From assembly GCA_048772705.1 (NCBI GenBank), contig JBLWGC010000035.1, positions 62,001 through 126,000 of the forward strand: a stretch of 64,000 nt of DNA. The letters run 5' to 3'. This DNA is from Leidyana gryllorum EB-2025a. Its lineage: Eukaryota > Apicomplexa. A program made the position numbers and the translations under genes. The notes below the pieces were generated by a model. It was given only the letters and a program-made list of their open reading frames with translations. It made no database searches and was not told where the DNA came from. Positions 60,845 through 64,000 of this stretch are shown piece by piece (within the stretch, counting starts at the first letter, position 1; every line of letters begins with the position of its first letter).

Positions 60845-62492
60845 ATGAAGAGGGCATTGGGAGTCAAAGCCCACAAAGGGCCTAAGAAAGTTCGTAAACT
60901 TCCTCCCAAACCCCAAGTGGTAGAGCCAGAGTCTGAGTCGGAACCCGAGTCCGAAGTCGAAGTTGAAAAAGAGGATGAAGAAGTAGAATCGCCTCAAAAC
61001 CTCAGTGACTTAGACGACAGTACCACTGAGAGTGACGCTGACTCTGATGATGATGAAGAAGAAGACGATTCCGGGTCATCTGACGGGGAAGATCAATTAA
61101 AGACTGCTCAGCCGGAGGATAGTGAGGGGTCCGAGTCTGATGATGATGAGGAGGATGATATGGAGACTCAAGGACTGGCCGAGTTGAGTGCCCATCAGGA
61201 CGATGAGGGAGACATGTTCACTTCTCTGCCCAACGATCGGGAAGTACTCAAGTCCATGTTGGACCGGTGCCAGGAGTTGACTTCAAAGGGTGCTGACCCC
61301 AAAGCGCGCAAAGGGATGTCCCGCTCTGATGTTTTACAACAGATGGTCGTCATTGCTGCCAAGTACTACGGTTATAATACTCAGCTCGCAGAGTACTTCA
61401 TCAACTTGTTCGGTCCCAAGGAGGCCATTGAATTCTTCGAAGCCAATGATGCTCAAAGACCCGTCACTTTACGTGTGAACGGACTCAAAACTAGACGTCG
61501 TGACCTCGCCCAAGTCCTCATCATGCGTGGAGCAAATGTTGACCCTCTTGGAGACTGGACTAAGGTCGGTCTTTGCGTCAAGGACTCCAACATCCCAGTT
61601 GGTGCCACCCCCGAGTACTTGGCCGGCCACTATATGTTGCAAGCTGCCAGTTCCTTCCTCCCTGTGATCGCTCTCGCTCCCAAACCCGACGAAAGGATTC
61701 TCGATATGGCCGCCGCCCCTGGTGGAAAGAGTACATATCTCGCTCAGATGATGAGAAATTCGGGTGTTCTATATGCCAACGACGCCAGCAAAACCCGTGC
61801 CTACGCTCTGATCGCAAATCTTCATCGATTGGGCATCCGCAATTCAATCGTCCTCAACGAAGATGGCAGAGAGTAAGCCCTTACACACATTCACACTCTC
61901 ATCCATTGCTTTCAATCGCAGACTGGGAAAGTACTTATCCAAACTCGATCGCGTCCTGCTAGATGCTCCATGCACGGGATCCGGAGTCATCGCCAAAGAT
62001 CCAGCTGTCAAAGTCAAGAGAACACCCGAAGATTTTGAGAAGATCTCAGGTCTTCAACGTGAACTCTTGAGAACGGCTGTTGATCTGGTCGATGCTGACT
62101 CAAAAACTGGGGGCTATATCGTCTATTCTACCTGCTCTGTGGCCGTAGAAGAGAACGAATGTGTCATCGTAAGTTGCCAAACACTGCCCACACATATACC
62201 ATTATCTCAGGACTATATTCTCAAAATGCGCAATGTCAAACTCGTTGAATCCGGTATCACCTGCAAGTTCAGAGAGGGACTCTCCACCTACCGAAATTAC
62301 CGATTTGATCCCTCCATGAAGCTCTGCCGACGCTTCTATCCTCACGACCACGATGTCGATGGCTTTTTTGTAGCTAAGCTCAAGAAACTCTCCAATGACA
62401 TCCCACAGGTAGCCAAAAGGGATCGTACACCCACCAATGTCCATGTTCGCGATGCTGGCGAGCCAAAGAAAAAGCTCACCAAAAAGAAGTAA
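60845..62492 (+). CDS. NOP2: rRNA (cytosine-C5) methyltransferase NOP2/NSUN1, 518 aa
   Basis: Three exons: 60845-61872, 61922-62168, 62211-62492 (introns 49 and 42 bp). NOP2 methylates a conserved cytosine of large-subunit rRNA and is needed for 60S assembly. The N-terminus is basic then acidic (DSDDDEEEDDSGSSDGEDQ). The RCMT fold follows: RPVTLRVNGLKTRRRDLAQV, YMLQAASSFLPVIALAP, the SAM site DMAAAPGGKSTYLAQMM, ANDASKTR, DRVLLDAPCTGSG (motif IV Cys), and GGYIVYSTCSVAVEENE with the catalytic Cys in motif VI. The C-terminal RFYPHDHDVDGFFVAKLKKL is typical for NOP2. The start at 60845 is the first in-frame ATG. Shorter than human NOP2, mainly at the ends. Confidence 0.95.
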
Positions 62493-62699
62493 CTCACACA
62501 TCAGCACTTGACTATTCGGTTCGGGGTAATACAGTCAGTAGACATCAAACGACACCAACCTTCAACAGCCCACTACCTCACTTAAAATTGCCACATGACA
62601 CTCAGCGCTCGATCAAGATGGACCACCCGAGATCATCACCGCGACGTCCGTAGTAAAGGCACTCGATAATGATCATCCATCCTGAGAGCAGCACATGAC

Positions 62700-63023
62700 A
62701 TGCGCATCATGTCCCTTGTCGCTTGTATACCGATTCTCCTCAACCTCAGACCTCCTGCCCGTTGTGACCTCGCGAAAGCCACACAAAGAGGAGAAATCCT
62801 CACGCTGAATTCGGGCATGTCACGTAGACCGCCCATCAACATAGCTGAGGGCCCTTACGAACACGGCTGCTTCAGCACTTCGATCGACCATATCATGCGC
62901 TTTTGGAATTGCGCGTATCATCCTCGTAGAATGTTGCCTCCGCTTCGCTATTGCTCAGGCTGCGAAGCGTTCGTGTACACACACTTTCACCAGGGCATCA
63001 ATAACCGTCACTCGAGCATTTGA
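62700..63023 (+). CDS. Small secreted Cys-containing protein, 107 aa
   Basis: Single exon. The start MRIMSLVACIPILLNLRPPA is a signal peptide. The mature part, about 85 residues, carries four Cys in a compact pattern (HGCFSTSIDHIMRFWNC and RYCSGCEAF). No transmembrane segment. It could be a small secreted effector or wall component; no family recognised. Composition and signal peptide favour a real gene, but the short length leaves some doubt. Confidence 0.45.
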   Translation: MRIMSLVACIPILLNLRPPARCDLAKATQRGEILTLNSGMSRRPPINIAEGPYEHGCFSTSIDHIMRFWNCAYHPRRMLPPLRYCSGCEAFVYTHFHQGINNRHSSI

Positions 63024-63158
63024 GGAGGCTCCGGTCGCAACGGATTAACCCATTTCGCCCTGCCCTCCCTCGAGGATCACATAGCACAATTGTAAATGAC
63101 ACTGCTGTTCTCGAAAAAATAGCTTCATATGCTCGCACACTAATCACACTCAGGTCAA

Positions 63159-64000
63159 TCAGATTGTACAAACTCCATCTTCTTCGGAAGACGAACTTAT
63201 AGTAACAGCCACAACTGGTCCAGATCCTCTTTGATAATTTCTCCATCTTCTTCTTGCCACTATCCAAGCTGCTATGCTCAAACCACTTAACATACTTGCT
63301 CCAACGGTATATAGAGTGAGATCAGGCTTCTCCTTAATCCTTCTGCCTCCGTCTTGGATCAGTGTCCAGGTCTTCCCCAGCAGTTGCTGGGCGGAGTTAA
63401 ACAGATCTTGGACAGGACGCGACGTCCTGGTCCCAACGTCCTCCACACTCTGTCCTTCGAATTTGCTTTGAAAAGATCCAAACTTGTCAGTCAGTAACTG
63501 AACAGCTTTATCAGAATTCTTGCGGGCCTCCATGGATATTAAACGTGGATCAGTTCCTGCCAAAGTGGGCCAAGAACCCCTTCCTTCATGCTCGACTTCG
63601 CCTACTCTTCTTGGAGAACTCTCGATACCGATTCTACCGCTTTTGAACAGATCCCCCACTCCTTTGAAATTCCACTTCAGCTCGACTCCCGCTTCTCGCA
63701 CTAGCGAACTCTGTGTAGCGGGAACAAGGCTGGCATCGTCCGAGTCGAAATTATTATCAGCAAGAGCACTGCCGAATTGAGGGTAGCGCGGGGTGACAGC
63801 CCGGCGATTTGAAGAGATGTCATCGGTGGGTGACACGCCTACAATCTCAATACCATCGTCTGGGATCGCATCGACTGGGGCAATCCACAGAGGTTCGTCA
63901 TTGTCGCCAGCAGGAGTCGGCCACGAGCGTCTTTTGCCCTGAGCTGAGGGTGGAGGTAAAGTGCTTGTGACTCGAACTTCCACCGGTATGCGACCTTTGG
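63159..64000 (-). CDS. C-terminal part of an unrecognised tail-anchored or single-pass protein, cut by the window edge
   Basis: The minus-strand frame is open from the right edge (KGRIPVEVRVTSTLPPP) to a stop at 63159, about 280 residues seen. Most is polar and probably disordered, with a helical stretch (KAVQLLTDKFGSFQSKFEGQ). A hydrophobic helix near the end (TVGASMLSGLSIAAWIVA) is followed by basic residues (RRRWRNYQRG) and an acidic tip. That layout suits a single-pass membrane protein. The N-terminus is outside the window. Confidence 0.6.
   Translation of the reverse strand, partial: KGRIPVEVRVTSTLPPPSAQGKRRSWPTPAGDNDEPLWIAPVDAIPDDGIEIVGVSPTDDISSNRRAVTPRYPQFGSALADNNFDSDDASLVPATQSSLVREAGVELKWNFKGVGDLFKSGRIGIESSPRRVGEVEHEGRGSWPTLAGTDPRLISMEARKNSDKAVQLLTDKFGSFQSKFEGQSVEDVGTRTSRPVQDLFNSAQQLLGKTWTLIQDGGRRIKEKPDLTLYTVGASMLSGLSIAAWIVARRRWRNYQRGSGPVVAVTISSSSEEDGVCTI

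Noticed and set aside
1-64000. Transposons, retroelements or viral remnants
   Set aside because: No reverse transcriptase, integrase, transposase or capsid-like frame and no long terminal repeats were seen.

Overview
The window is nuclear DNA of a compact-genome eukaryote. It has about 40 protein genes in 64 kb on both strands, with almost no spacer. Most genes are split by 32-60 bp GT-AG introns. The most likely source is an apicomplexan or close alveolate relative, possibly a gregarine-like lineage. The evidence is a CDPK7-type kinase (EF-hands, PH domain and kinase in one protein), a secreted Cys-repeat protein of the oocyst-wall (COWP/OWP) type, an ApiAT/SLC43-like MFS transporter, and many short secreted or single-pass membrane proteins of no known family. 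The lineage is an inference from gene content; no marker gene was compared. I saw no rRNA, tRNA, CRISPR array, transposon, retroelement or viral remnant.

Layout. 1-5.5 kb: tail of an edge gene, a plant-type UDP-glycosyltransferase, a uL30/RPL7-like protein, an orphan membrane protein and GRWD1. 5.6-14.2 kb: the 15-exon CDPK7-like kinase, an ER J-domain membrane protein and the USP39/Sad1 splicing factor. 14.2-16.7 kb: the only long gene-poor stretch, rich in simple repeats. 16.7-20.4 kb: three small type III-like membrane proteins (two with a PSI-like Cys knot) around DNAJC8. 20.5-28.5 kb: proteasome Rpn1, UEV/Mms2, MZT1 (tiny and easily missed), a vigilin-like KH protein and a TSP3-repeat membrane protein. 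28.6-37.2 kb: orphan genes, a 1002-residue mucin-like secreted protein and Grc3/NOL9. 37.5-48 kb: TCTP, orphans, Abitram, a bacterial-type YdcZ transporter, a GyrI-like effector-binding protein and the oocyst-wall-like protein. 48.4-57.8 kb: MED18-like Mediator subunit with polyQ, an orphan, the MFS transporter, a SMYD methyltransferase and a divergent actin-related protein. 57.9-64 kb: small orphans, thioredoxin, NOP2 and an edge gene.

How the genes relate. There are no operons. Housekeeping genes serve ribosome biogenesis (GRWD1, Grc3/NOL9, NOP2, uL30-like), splicing (USP39, DNAJC8), protein turnover (Rpn1, UEV), transcription (MED18) and the cytoskeleton (MZT1, ARP). They are interleaved with lineage-specific secreted and membrane genes. 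Many neighbours are head-to-head, with 3-58 bp between start codons, so promoters must be shared or lie inside the neighbouring gene. A CACACGTGTG palindrome recurs, mostly in introns and spacers. Exon coordinates were assembled by hand from reading frame and GT/AG sites; most junctions keep frame, but ends may be off by a base and a few acceptors are ambiguous.
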